From Virgisporangium aurantiacum (GTDB lineage Bacteria; Actinomycetota; Actinomycetes; Mycobacteriales; Micromonosporaceae): 53,148 nucleotides of DNA. The translations under genes and the position numbers were made by a program. This document shows, in pieces, positions 24,672 through 34,219 of the stretch (its first letter is position 1; every line of letters begins with the position of its first letter). Where the stretch lies: positions 1-53,148 of the forward strand of contig NZ_BOPG01000087.1 in the NCBI RefSeq assembly GCF_016863635.1, given 5' to 3'. Below the pieces are notes generated by a model. The model did no database searches, was not told the DNA's origin, and saw only the letters and a list, made by a program, of their open reading frames with translations.

Positions 24672-25952
24672 GTGGATTCTCCGGGTGCGGAACCGGTGCG
24701 CGCGTTCATCTCGTACGCGCATGGCAATGCCGACCATGAGGAGCGGGTGCTGCAGTTGTATGCGCTACTGCGCGACGAAGGCGTGGACGCAAAGCTGGAC
24801 CGTCCGGCCGCCGGGCAGCGTCAGTTCTGGCCGCAGTGGATCGCTGAACAGATCCGGTCCGCGGACTTCGTCCTGGTGGTGGCATCTCCTCGATACCGGG
24901 ACCGCGCCGAAGGCCGAACAGGCACATCGGTTGGTCGCGGAGTGCAATGGGAAGCTCGGCAGCTTCAAGAGTTGCAGTACCGCGACGCGACCGAAGGCAC
25001 CCGGAAGATCATCCCGGTCGTGCTCCCGGGAGAGGACGCCGCAGGGTTCCCCGACTGGCTGCACCCCGTCGGCGGGGCGATCTATTCGGTGCCGGAATTG
25101 ACGCCGAGCGGCGTGGACGAGCTCATCAGGTTGTTGACCGGGCAGCCGCTCTATTTGGAGCCTCCGCTGGGCAGAGTCCGACCCCGGCCGCCTCGGCGGG
25201 TGCCTGTACCACGGCGGGAATCCGTTGCGAAAGCGGCTGCCGGCAGGTCGACGCCGCCGGAGGCCCTGACCGGCGACGCCCACGAACGCGTCCGGGCAGC
25301 CGCAGCGGAAGTCGCCGCGCGAGCTCACAATGAGGCATCGGCCGATGCTGACCGTGGGTATCGCGACGGCGTGAGCTTCATCCGTGAGCTCTCGTCAACG
25401 AGGGAACTCCAGGGGTTGGCCGCCGTCGGCTTCGATGTCACGAAGTGGCTCGACCCGTTGGTGCGCCAGTGGGGACGTGCGGCGGCCGGACTCGATGCGC
25501 ACCCCATACCGACCTGGGCCGGGACGCTTGCCAGATACCTCGGAAGCCGCGCGGATCCCATCGGCTATGACGAGTTCGCCTTCAGACCCAGCGACGCATA
25601 CGTGGCCGGGTTCGGTGACGGAGTTCGCGCGGTGTGGCAAGCGGCCGGGCTCGGACGCAGCCTCCTGGCCCACGGCAGCATCGCACCGTCGACGGGTGAC
25701 CAACCCCGCCGCCGCTACGATCCGCTCCGAGTGGCGCTCGCATCCCGACGTGGCACGGACGAAGTCACGATGACGTTCGTTGAGATCGAGCACCTGGTCG
25801 GTCCACTCCCCCGGTCGGCACGGGTGCATCGGGCGTGGTGGGCGAACGACTCCAAGGTTCAAGCCCAGGCGTGGAAGGCCGCCGGCTGGCGCGTCGGCCG
25901 GGTGGAACAGCACGGCGAGCGGGTCACCTTCGTCCGCACGGAATCGACGTAA
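24672..25952 (+). CDS. SEFIR (TIR-like) domain protein, candidate defence effector
   Basis: I chose GTG 24672 because GAGGA lies about ten bases upstream and the SEFIR domain begins within ten residues. The 426-residue protein opens with EPVRAFISYAHGNADHEERV, then LYALLRDEGVDAKLDRPAAG, ADFVLVVASPRYRDRA and a conserved VQWEARQLQEL, a SEFIR fold related to TIR. A charged linker and a helical middle follow. The last 75 residues (YDPLRVALASRRGTDEVTMT, SARVHRAWWANDSKVQAQAW) match a small domain I recall as DUF7662. Known bacterial SEFIR proteins act in phage defence by abortive infection with NAD depletion. Position just before pglW supports a defence role, which is inferred. Confidence 0.75.
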   Translation: MDSPGAEPVRAFISYAHGNADHEERVLQLYALLRDEGVDAKLDRPAAGQRQFWPQWIAEQIRSADFVLVVASPRYRDRAEGRTGTSVGRGVQWEARQLQELQYRDATEGTRKIIPVVLPGEDAAGFPDWLHPVGGAIYSVPELTPSGVDELIRLLTGQPLYLEPPLGRVRPRPPRRVPVPRRESVAKAAAGRSTPPEALTGDAHERVRAAAAEVAARAHNEASADADRGYRDGVSFIRELSSTRELQGLAAVGFDVTKWLDPLVRQWGRAAAGLDAHPIPTWAGTLARYLGSRADPIGYDEFAFRPSDAYVAGFGDGVRAVWQAAGLGRSLLAHGSIAPSTGDQPRRRYDPLRVALASRRGTDEVTMTFVEIEHLVGPLPRSARVHRAWWANDSKVQAQAWKAAGWRVGRVEQHGERVTFVRTEST

Positions 25953-26112
25953 GACTGGCCCCCGACGCCGGACGGTGGCCGCGTCATCCGATCGGTCGAA
26001 TTCCTCCACGTCCAGTCGAACCTCGGATCACGCGCCGTCAGCGGGTAACGTACAGCGACCGGCATGGCGCAGAATGACCCGGGCAGGTGGGACGAGGTCA
26101 GGGGGCATCGGG

Positions 26113-29100
26113 GTGCGGTCGGATTCGCCGCGCTGGGAGCAGATCAATCCCAGCCCGTACGCCCACGAGCAGGACGGTCTGCGGATCCTGGCGAGCTACC
26201 TCGACGACGCCGACCCCTTCCACGTCTGGGCGAACGTCGAGTTCGTCGGCACCGACGGGTCGATCAACGAGGTCGACGCCCTGGTGCTCACGCCGCGCGG
26301 CCTGTTCGTCCTGGAGCTCAAGCACTGGCAGGGCGAGATCAGTGGTGACGGCACCCAGTGGGTCCGGCGAGTGCCGGGCGGGCGGCTGATGCCGGAGGAC
26401 AACCCGTACATCCTTGCCAACCGCAAGGCCCGCCGCCTCGCCAGCGTGATCAACTTTTACGCCCGCCAACAGGGCAAGGAACACCTGACGCCGTTCGTCG
26501 GCGCGGCGGTGTTCATGCACGCCACGACTACCCAGTCGCGGCTCGACGCGATCGGGCGCCAGCACGTCTACGGCCTCGACCGGCACCCGTCCGGCCTGGA
26601 CAGTCTGAAGGAGTTTCTGAACGGACGTCCCCACAACCCGGCGCACCTGATCGACCCGGCCCGCGGCCGGCAGATCGTCGACCTGGTGCGCGGTGCGAAG
26701 ATCCGCCCGTCGGTTGCCGACCGGAAGATCGGCCAGCTCCTGCTGCACCCGCGCGCGTACGCCGAAGGGATCGGCTGGCAGGACTTCCTCGCCGGGCACG
26801 CCATGGACACGGCGCTGGTACGCCGAGTGCGGTTCTACCTGACCAGCCGAGCCTCGTCGGAAGACCTGCCGGTCATCCGGCGGGCGGCCGAGCGGGAGTT
26901 CCGGCTGCTGCAGGGCATCCACCACCCGGGCATCGCCCGCGCCCACGACCTGGTGGAGCACCCGTGGGGTCCGGCGGTCGTGTTCGACCACGACACCGAC
27001 GGCGTCCGGCTCGACCAGTGGCTCACCCAGCGCGAGGACAAGCTGACCCTCGCCCAGCGGCTCCGCCTCGTCCAGGATCTCGCCGAGATCATCGACTACG
27101 CCCATTCGCGGCGGCTGGCGCACCGTGCACTGCACCCGCGCGCGGTGGTGGTCTCCGCCCCGGAGACGGCCACGCCGCGCCTGGTGGTCAGCGACTGGCA
27201 GACCGGTGGCCGGCTGCCCGGCAGCACTCAGCTCACCCGGCTCGCGTCGTCCGGCGACAGCGGTGCCGGGCTGGAACTGTTCTTCGACGACGAGGTACGC
27301 CAGTACCAGGCGCCCGAGGCGGCGATCCGGTCGGATCTGCCCGGCAGCCAGCTCGACGTGTTCTCCTTGGGCGCGATCGCATACCGGATCTTCACCGGTT
27401 CGCCGCCGGCTGCGACGGCCGAGGAGCTGGTGAGGGCGGTCGCCGATAGTGGTCTCAACCTGGCCGCCGCCGTCGACGGGATGCCGAGCCGGTTGGTGGA
27501 TCTGGTCTACGACGCGACCCGGGGCGATCCGACTCGACGGCTACGCAGCGTCGCGGCGTTTCGGGAGGCGCTCGGGAACGTCTGGGACGAGCTGACTGCG
27601 CCCGAGCCGGAACCGGTGATCGATCCGCTGGAGGCGCGCAAGGGCGACGTGCTCGAGGGCGGTCTCACGGTCGTGCGGCGATTGGGGTCCGGTGCCACTG
27701 CGACCGCGCTGCTGGTCACCCGGACGGGCGACCGGAAGGAGCTGGTGCTCAAGGTTGCCCGCGACGAGCAGCACGCGCCGCGGCTGCAGGCCGAAGCCGA
27801 GACGCTGACCCAACTCCAGCGGCACTGGCAGGTGGCCGCGCTGGTCGAGGGTCCGGTGACCGTCGGGCACCGCACCGCGCTGCTGCTGGAAAGCGCCGGC
27901 CCGCACACGCTCGCCGAGGAGTTGCAGGGCGGCCGGCTCGTCATCGACCTGCTGGAGCGCTACGGCCGAGACCTGCTCGACATCGTCGCCTTCCTCGATG
28001 GGCAGGGGGTGTGGCACCGCGACATCAAGCCGGCGAACCTCGCCGCGCGACCACGGCCGAAGAACAGCGAGCCGCACCTGTGCGTGTTCGACTTCTCATT
28101 GGCCCGCACCGCCGCCGACCAGTTGACCGCCGGCACCGTGCCGTACCTGGACCCGTTCCTCGGCCCACCCCGCCGGATGCGCTACGACGCCGCCGCCGAA
28201 CGGTTCGCCGCCGCCGTCACCCTCTACGAGATGGCGACCGGGAAGCTGCCCCGCTGGGGCAACGACGCCAACCCGGCAGCCATCAGCGACGAGGTCACCC
28301 TCGACCCGGCCGACTTCGACCCGGTGCTCGCCGACCGTCTCATCACGTTCTTCGAACGGGCGCTGGCCCGCGACGCGGCGGCCCGGTTCGGCACCGTCGA
28401 CGACATGGCCGACGCATGGCGGGCCATGTTCAGGGACCTGCCGAAGCCCGACCCGGACCAACCGCCAACCGGGCCGTCACCTGCCTCGCTCGACCGGGAC
28501 TCCCCGCTCACCGCGACCGGCCTCACCGCCCGCGCCCGCTCCGCGCTGGACCGCCTCGGCATCCACACGGTCGGCGAACTGCTCGGATCCGAACCGTCGG
28601 CGCTGACCCGGGCCAAGGGCGTACCCGACGCCACCCGCAAAGAAATCCTCGCCCAGATCCGCACGCTGCGCGGCCAGGTCCCCGTTCCCGTGCCTGGCCC
28701 GGCCATGGAACGCGCAATCCCACACGGTATCGAAGCGGTCTGTGCGACGCTGCTACCTCCACCGACCGGGAAGGGATCGCGGGAGCGCCGAACCCTGGCC
28801 GTACTGCTCGGCCAGGAACCCGGCAACAACGGACGCTTCCACCGCTGGCCCTCGCAGAAGGACGGCGCCGCGGCCACCGGACTCGGCCAGCCACAAGTGT
28901 CGACGCTGCTGCGCAAATGGGCCCGCAACTGGCTCGGCAACGAAGCGCTGCACCTGGTGCGCAACGAACTGGTCGCCCTGCTCGACAGCCGCGGCACGGT
29001 GATGTCGGCGACCGAACTCGCAGAGGCGTTGCTCGCCGCCCGCGGCTCGTACTCCGAGGAACCCAAGCGCACCGCGCAGGCGGTCGGCCTCATCCACGCC

Positions 29101-30243
29101 GCGGTGGAGGTTGAACTCGCGCGCGGCGGCGACGCCCGGGTCGCGATGTACCGGCTACGCGACTCCGGCGCAGTGCTGGTCGGCCGCGAACCCGACGACC
29201 CCGAGGCCGAGACGACCGCCGCGCAACGGCTCGCTTACGCCGTACGGCTCGGCCGCGCCGCCGCCGATCTCGCGGGGCAAGACCCACTCCCCACCAGGCA
29301 GCGGGCGCTGGAAACCCTGCGCGCCATCGCCGCCCCCGAAGACATGCCCACAGTGGACGATCAACGCCTGCTCCGCCTCGCCGCCGAAGCCAGCGGCGAC
29401 AAGGCGGACGTCAACGCGCAGGGGCAGCTCTACCCCGTCGGCATGCCCGCCCAGCGGGCCCTGGAACTGGCCATGGGCAGCATCGCCGGGCAGAAGCTCC
29501 CTCCCGACCAGATTCAGGCCCGGGTCCGGGCGCGGTTCCCGCGGGCGAAGCCGGTGCCGCCGCGCCCCGAGCTCACCGACCTCCTGGCGGCCGTCGGCGC
29601 CCCACTCACGTGGGAACCGACCCAGGGCATGTACGCCCCGCCGAGCCTGCGACCACCCACCAGCACCCGCATGGCCAGCATCCTCGGCCCGCTCGCCGGC
29701 CCCGAAGCCGTGTCCGACGTGGACACCAAGCTGACAGCGGCCCTGCGCGGACACGGTTTCCTCGCATTGCTCGCACCGCTGACCCGCCTCCAACCGGCCC
29801 GCCGCGCGCTGCTGACCCGCCACCGGCTCACCGAGGTCGACGTCACCGCCATCATGCTCACCCAACTCCGTGCGCTCGGCTTTCCGTGGGAGGTCGTCGT
29901 CGCCGCCGACAGCGGCGACCCAACCAGCGCCGACTTCCGCGGCCTGGCCGACCTGGTGCGCCACCACGTCGTGCCCGCCGTGGCCGAGGCGCTGACCATC
30001 GACACGCCGGTGCTCATCACCGAGGCCGCGCCGCTGGCCCGGTACGGCCAACTGCGGATCCTGCAGGAACTCGCCGACCCGACCAAGCCCCGCCCGGCCG
30101 CCCGCTTCCTGCTTGTGCCTGCCCGCCAACCCGAACCGGCCAAGCTGGACAGCGCCCAACTCCCGCTCACCTCCCCGGCCAGCCAGTCGCTGTGGCTCCC
30201 GCCGGCCTGGATCACGCCCACCGTGGAGACAACCGCCCGATGA
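26113..30243 (+). CDS. pglW: BREX type 2 kinase PglW (NERD plus two kinase domains)
   Basis: I chose GTG 26113 (VRSDSPRWEQINPSPYAHEQ), with AGGGGG seven bases upstream; ATG 26071 is an alternative. The 1376-residue protein begins with a NERD nuclease-like domain (about 15-150), which keeps the NEVDALVL…VLELKH residues. Two kinase-like domains follow. The first has HRALHP (337-342) instead of HRD and SDW instead of DFG, so it is a pseudokinase. The second has a Gly loop GSGATA (525-530), HRDIKPAN (635-642) and DFS, so it is probably active. A helix-hairpin-helix-like segment lies near 800-850. PglW is the serine/threonine kinase of the phage growth limitation (BREX type 2) system. Its stop overlaps pglX by three bases. 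Confidence 0.92.
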   Translation: MRSDSPRWEQINPSPYAHEQDGLRILASYLDDADPFHVWANVEFVGTDGSINEVDALVLTPRGLFVLELKHWQGEISGDGTQWVRRVPGGRLMPEDNPYILANRKARRLASVINFYARQQGKEHLTPFVGAAVFMHATTTQSRLDAIGRQHVYGLDRHPSGLDSLKEFLNGRPHNPAHLIDPARGRQIVDLVRGAKIRPSVADRKIGQLLLHPRAYAEGIGWQDFLAGHAMDTALVRRVRFYLTSRASSEDLPVIRRAAEREFRLLQGIHHPGIARAHDLVEHPWGPAVVFDHDTDGVRLDQWLTQREDKLTLAQRLRLVQDLAEIIDYAHSRRLAHRALHPRAVVVSAPETATPRLVVSDWQTGGRLPGSTQLTRLASSGDSGAGLELFFDDEVRQYQAPEAAIRSDLPGSQLDVFSLGAIAYRIFTGSPPAATAEELVRAVADSGLNLAAAVDGMPSRLVDLVYDATRGDPTRRLRSVAAFREALGNVWDELTAPEPEPVIDPLEARKGDVLEGGLTVVRRLGSGATATALLVTRTGDRKELVLKVARDEQHAPRLQAEAETLTQLQRHWQVAALVEGPVTVGHRTALLLESAGPHTLAEELQGGRLVIDLLERYGRDLLDIVAFLDGQGVWHRDIKPANLAARPRPKNSEPHLCVFDFSLARTAADQLTAGTVPYLDPFLGPPRRMRYDAAAERFAAAVTLYEMATGKLPRWGNDANPAAISDEVTLDPADFDPVLADRLITFFERALARDAAARFGTVDDMADAWRAMFRDLPKPDPDQPPTGPSPASLDRDSPLTATGLTARARSALDRLGIHTVGELLGSEPSALTRAKGVPDATRKEILAQIRTLRGQVPVPVPGPAMERAIPHGIEAVCATLLPPPTGKGSRERRTLAVLLGQEPGNNGRFHRWPSQKDGAAATGLGQPQVSTLLRKWARNWLGNEALHLVRNELVALLDSRGTVMSATELAEALLAARGSYSEEPKRTAQAVGLIHAAVEVELARGGDARVAMYRLRDSGAVLVGREPDDPEAETTAAQRLAYAVRLGRAAADLAGQDPLPTRQRALETLRAIAAPEDMPTVDDQRLLRLAAEASGDKADVNAQGQLYPVGMPAQRALELAMGSIAGQKLPPDQIQARVRARFPRAKPVPPRPELTDLLAAVGAPLTWEPTQGMYAPPSLRPPTSTRMASILGPLAGPEAVSDVDTKLTAALRGHGFLALLAPLTRLQPARRALLTRHRLTEVDVTAIMLTQLRALGFPWEVVVAADSGDPTSADFRGLADLVRHHVVPAVAEALTIDTPVLITEAAPLARYGQLRILQELADPTKPRPAARFLLVPARQPEPAKLDSAQLPLTSPASQSLWLPPAWITPTVETTAR

Positions 30244-33200
30244 TTCCTCTGAAGCCGTTGCAGGCGCAGGTCCGCACGCTCGTCGACAGTCTGCGGGAGA
30301 CCGTGCCGCAGGACGAGAAGCTGCACGGCGAACTACGCGCCGAGTGGGGCGACGCCCGCCACGCCGAACGCACCGCCGCCACCTTCGAAACCTGGCTGGA
30401 GGACGTGCTCGACCAGGCTGCCGTCGCCTGGGTACTCGGCTGCGTGTTCGTCCGCTTCTGCGAAGACAACCGGCTCGTCTCTCCACTGTGGATCGGCGGG
30501 CCATGTGAGTCGGCGCCGGCCGAACGCGCCGTCCACAACCGGCAGGCGTACCTGATGCGCGAGGAGACCGCGCTCAACAACGACATGCACTGGCTCCGCG
30601 AGGCGTTCACCTACCTGCGCGGGCTGCCCGCCACCGGCAAACTGTTCGACCACCACAACCCCGTGTGGCGCTTCGCCATCTCCGGCGACGCGGCCGAGGC
30701 ACTGTCGGACTTCTTCCGGCGCGGCCCGGGGTTCGTGTCGTTGGCGTCGCAGATGCTGGAGACCCGGTTCCTCGGCGACCTGTACCAGGACCTGTCCGCC
30801 CACGCCCGGTCGACCTACGCGCTGCTGCAGACACCCGAGTTCGTGGAGGAGTTCATCCTCGACCGGACGTTCGAGCCGGCGCTGAAGGAGTTCGGGCTCG
30901 CGCAGATGAGCGTCATCGACCCCACGTGCGGATCGGGGCACTTCCTGCTCGGCGCGTTCCGGCGGCTGGTGCGGCTGTGGAAGGACCGACACCCGGCCGA
31001 CGATGTACGGGAGTTGGTCCAGAAGGCCCTGCATCAGGTGACAGGCGTGGATATCAACCCGTTCGCGGTGGCGATCGCCCGGTTCCGGTTGATGGTCGCG
31101 GCGCTGCGCGAGTGCGGATTGGGGTCGCTGGAGAAGGCGCCCGCATTCGACGTCCGGGTCGCGACCGGGGATTCGCTGCTACCGTGGGGCGCTGGGGCCA
31201 AGAAGGAGATTGAACAAACTGACCTACTGCTTATCGACAACAACGAAACGCAATTCGCGTTCGCGGTTGAAGATTCCGATCTTCTGGCAGACTACCTTCG
31301 CCCCAGATCCCACACTGTCGTGGTAGGAAATCCGCCCTATATTGTCGTCAAGGACAAGACACTCAACAACAAGTACAGACGTCTCTACTCGGCATGTTCT
31401 GGAAAGTATGCACTATCGGTTCCATTTGCGCAGCGATTCTTTGGCCTCGCGATACGCGGCGACAGCCGAGATGAGCACGCGGGTTGGGTAGGCCAAATCA
31501 CGGCTAACTCCTTTATGAAGCGCGAATTTGGACGCAAGTTGATCAATGACTATTTGACCTTCGATGTCGCATTGGCAGAGGTCATTGACTCTTCAGGAGT
31601 ATATTTACCGGGCCATGGCACTTCGACTGTAATACTCATCGGGCAGCACCGATTCTCGGCCCACCACAGCGCCCCAATCCGGGCCCTACTCGGCGTCCGC
31701 GGTGAACCCGGTCAACCGGAAGAGCCCGCGAAAGGAAAGGTATGGTCAGCTATTCTGGCTCAGATCAACGAACCAGGGTCTGAATCAGAATGGATCACTT
31801 CGATCGACACACCTTTGTCGACCTTCGCCCGCCACCCTTGGAGTCTCGGCGGCGGCGGAGCAGGTTCTGCGATGGAAACAATCACGGGATCGCGTCCACC
31901 ACTCCGCGACAGCGTGGACTCAGTTGGCATTACCAGTTTCACCCTTGAGGATGACCTCTACGTTCAGCCCGCGTCGACCTTTCCTCGGCGCCAAGTCCCT
32001 GCACAGTTCGTCCGCCCGATGACTCTGGGTGATGGCGTTCGCGATTGGACGCTTGTCACGCCGGACCACGCTCTCTTCCCCTACGACGATCAATACCATC
32101 CAATTGCCGTCGAAGCATATCCCGCACTGCTGCAAATCATGTGGCCTGCGCGGACAACGCTTTCCAATAGTCAGATGTTCGGCCAACGAAGCAAGGTGGC
32201 ATCCGGCTTGAAGTGGAGCGAATACGGCCGGCTTACCAGCAAGAAGCTAAGTACGACGTTGTCCATCGCCTTCGGCGAGGTCGCAACGCATAATCACTTC
32301 GTCCTAGACCGGGGCGGAAAGGTATTCAAGCAAACCGCGCCGGTAATTAAGCTAAAGAAGGACTCCAGCGAAGAGAACCACGTTCGACTTCTCGGCGTCC
32401 TAAACAGCTCAACCGCCTGCTTTTGGCTAAAACAGTCCTGTTTCCCCAAAGCTGGCGCGGCGAACTCTAGCGGTGGGGGAAACCGATGGAGCCCCGAGCC
32501 GTGGTACGAACGGTACGCTTTCAATGCTTCAAATATCGAACGGTTTCCCTTACCTGGGGAATATCCGCTGGTCCGGAGTCTTAGCGTCGATCGCCTCGCG
32601 CAGAACCTACTTTCTGTCACTTCAGAGGCAGTCCGCGTCGGAAGTATTCCCACTCGGACAGGGTTGTCGACCGCTCGCGCTGAATGGGGCTCGACGCGCG
32701 CTCAGATGATCGCGCTTCAGGAGGAACTGGACTGGGAGGTCTACCGCCTCTACGGCCTGCTTGAGGAGGACCTCACCGTCCCCGAACCGCCGGAGCTCCA
32801 ACTCGGTGAACGTGCCTTCGAGATTGTGCTCGCCCGCAAGGTCAAGAACGGCGAGACGGAGACGCAGTGGTTCGCCCGCCACAACTCCACGCCGATCACC
32901 GAGTTGCCCGTGCACTGGCCGGACGAGTACCGCTCCGTCGTTGAGCGCCGCATCGCCGTCATCGAGTCGGACCGCAACATCGGGCTGATCGAGCGCCCGG
33001 AGTGCAAGCGCCGCTGGTCCACCGAGGGCTGGGACGCCATGCAGAGCAAGGCGCTCCGCGACTGGCTGCTCGACCGGCTCGAAGACGAGTCGCTGTGGGG
33101 TGGCGCGCCCACGCCGCTGTCGGTCGCGCAGTTGGCCGACCGCATGCGCCACGACACCGACTTCCGTTCGGTGCTCGACCTGTGGGTGGGCCACGACCAG

Positions 33201-33776
33201 CACGACCTCACCAAGACGCTCGGCAAGCTGATCGCCGAGGAGCACGTCCCATACCTGCCGGCCCAGCGGTACAAGCCGTCCGGGCTCCGCAAGCGCGTCC
33301 AGTGGGAACGGACGTGGGCGTTGCAACGCCGCGAGGACGCGGGCGAGAAGGTCGACATTCCGGTGCCGCCCAAGTACTCGTCGGCCGACTTCGTCAAGCA
33401 CCACTACTTCCGCCATCGCGGCAAGCTCGACGTCCCGAAGGAGCGCTTCATCTCCTACCCAGGTGCCGGACGCGATGGTGACCCGACCGACTTGCTCGGC
33501 TGGGCGGGCTGGGACCATCTCGGCCAGGCGCAGGCGCTCGCGACCGTCTACATCGACCGCAAGAACCAGGCCGGTTGGCCGGCCGACCGGCTGTTGCCGC
33601 TGCTCGCCGGTCTGGTCGAGTTGGAGCTGTGGCTGCATCAGTGGCACAACGAGCCGAAGATCGGCTTCCCCGGCACGCCAGCTGAGTTCTTCACCAGTCT
33701 GATCGACACGGAACTGTCCATGCTGGGCCACGACCGCACGGAGCTGAACCGCATCCGCGGCGTCGACGCGATCTGA
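30240..33776 (+). CDS. pglX: BREX type 2 adenine methyltransferase PglX
   Basis: ATG 30240 overlaps the pglW stop (ATGA). The 1178-residue protein carries the AdoMet motif I DPTCGSGHFLLG (227-238), the region TGVDINPFAVAIARFRLMVA, and the N6-adenine catalytic NPPY (364-367). In BREX it methylates one strand of a non-palindromic site to mark self DNA and is needed for defence. Codons from roughly 31200 to 32700 (residues about 320-820) are much richer in A/T and use codons rare in the flanks (AAT, ATT, GAA, TTT), covering the part that should recognise the target. The C-terminus (FVKHHYFRHRGKLDVPKERF, LDTELSMLG-like end) is normal GC. Length is close to that of known PglX. Confidence 0.93.
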   Translation: MIPLKPLQAQVRTLVDSLRETVPQDEKLHGELRAEWGDARHAERTAATFETWLEDVLDQAAVAWVLGCVFVRFCEDNRLVSPLWIGGPCESAPAERAVHNRQAYLMREETALNNDMHWLREAFTYLRGLPATGKLFDHHNPVWRFAISGDAAEALSDFFRRGPGFVSLASQMLETRFLGDLYQDLSAHARSTYALLQTPEFVEEFILDRTFEPALKEFGLAQMSVIDPTCGSGHFLLGAFRRLVRLWKDRHPADDVRELVQKALHQVTGVDINPFAVAIARFRLMVAALRECGLGSLEKAPAFDVRVATGDSLLPWGAGAKKEIEQTDLLLIDNNETQFAFAVEDSDLLADYLRPRSHTVVVGNPPYIVVKDKTLNNKYRRLYSACSGKYALSVPFAQRFFGLAIRGDSRDEHAGWVGQITANSFMKREFGRKLINDYLTFDVALAEVIDSSGVYLPGHGTSTVILIGQHRFSAHHSAPIRALLGVRGEPGQPEEPAKGKVWSAILAQINEPGSESEWITSIDTPLSTFARHPWSLGGGGAGSAMETITGSRPPLRDSVDSVGITSFTLEDDLYVQPASTFPRRQVPAQFVRPMTLGDGVRDWTLVTPDHALFPYDDQYHPIAVEAYPALLQIMWPARTTLSNSQMFGQRSKVASGLKWSEYGRLTSKKLSTTLSIAFGEVATHNHFVLDRGGKVFKQTAPVIKLKKDSSEENHVRLLGVLNSSTACFWLKQSCFPKAGAANSSGGGNRWSPEPWYERYAFNASNIERFPLPGEYPLVRSLSVDRLAQNLLSVTSEAVRVGSIPTRTGLSTARAEWGSTRAQMIALQEELDWEVYRLYGLLEEDLTVPEPPELQLGERAFEIVLARKVKNGETETQWFARHNSTPITELPVHWPDEYRSVVERRIAVIESDRNIGLIERPECKRRWSTEGWDAMQSKALRDWLLDRLEDESLWGGAPTPLSVAQLADRMRHDTDFRSVLDLWVGHDQHDLTKTLGKLIAEEHVPYLPAQRYKPSGLRKRVQWERTWALQRREDAGEKVDIPVPPKYSSADFVKHHYFRHRGKLDVPKERFISYPGAGRDGDPTDLLGWAGWDHLGQAQALATVYIDRKNQAGWPADRLLPLLAGLVELELWLHQWHNEPKIGFPGTPAEFFTSLIDTELSMLGHDRTELNRIRGVDAI

Positions 33777-33781
33777 GCCCG

Positions 33782-34219
33782 TTACCGCTGGACGGGTTCG
33801 GCCCAGTCGACGCAGGTGGGACGCTGTCCGGTGACGACGAACTCGCGCGCCGCCGCCCGTGCGGTTGCGGGCCTGACCCGTCCACGGTCGGCGCCGACGA
33901 ACACCGGGTCGCCGCCGTAGTCGAATGCGATGTCGGCCGCACCGTCCGGCCATGGCTCGGCGTCACCGTCGACGCCGATGCCGCCGTCCGGGGCGAGCCA
34001 GAGCACGAATGCCCGGCCCGGGTGGCCGACGCCGATCTGCAGTGCAGGTGGCAACGGTTCGTCCCAGGGTGACGCGTCGCTGTTCAGGTGCTCCGGCGGA
34101 TAGATGCCGACCACGCGCGGCATGCCCGGATTGGTGGCCTCGTCCAGCGCGGCGTCCAGTTCCCCGATGGTTGACACCGTCCGCCGCTCGCCCCGACCCC
34201 ACGTGACGACGTAGCTCAT
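33782..34219 (-). CDS. Imm1-family immunity protein
   Basis: The 145-residue product MSYVVTWGRGERRTVSTIGE then LDAALDEATNPGMPRVVGIY and the tail VRPATARAAAREFVVTGQRP TCVDWAEP has the layout of Imm1-family immunity proteins of actinobacteria. It is an acidic alpha/beta protein ending with a conserved G(E/Q)RPTCVxW stretch. Members neutralise deaminase-type polymorphic toxins. Its ATG overlaps the stop of the deaminase gene by four bases (34216-34219), so the two are cotranslated. Its own stop lies five bases from the pglX stop on the other strand. Confidence 0.75.
   Translation of the reverse strand: MSYVVTWGRGERRTVSTIGELDAALDEATNPGMPRVVGIYPPEHLNSDASPWDEPLPPALQIGVGHPGRAFVLWLAPDGGIGVDGDAEPWPDGAADIAFDYGGDPVFVGADRGRVRPATARAAAREFVVTGQRPTCVDWAEPVQR

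Noticed and set aside
29155..30504. Minus-strand ORF of 449 codons opposite the end of pglW
   Set aside because: Antisense, low-complexity Arg/Gly/Ala sequence with no recognisable family.
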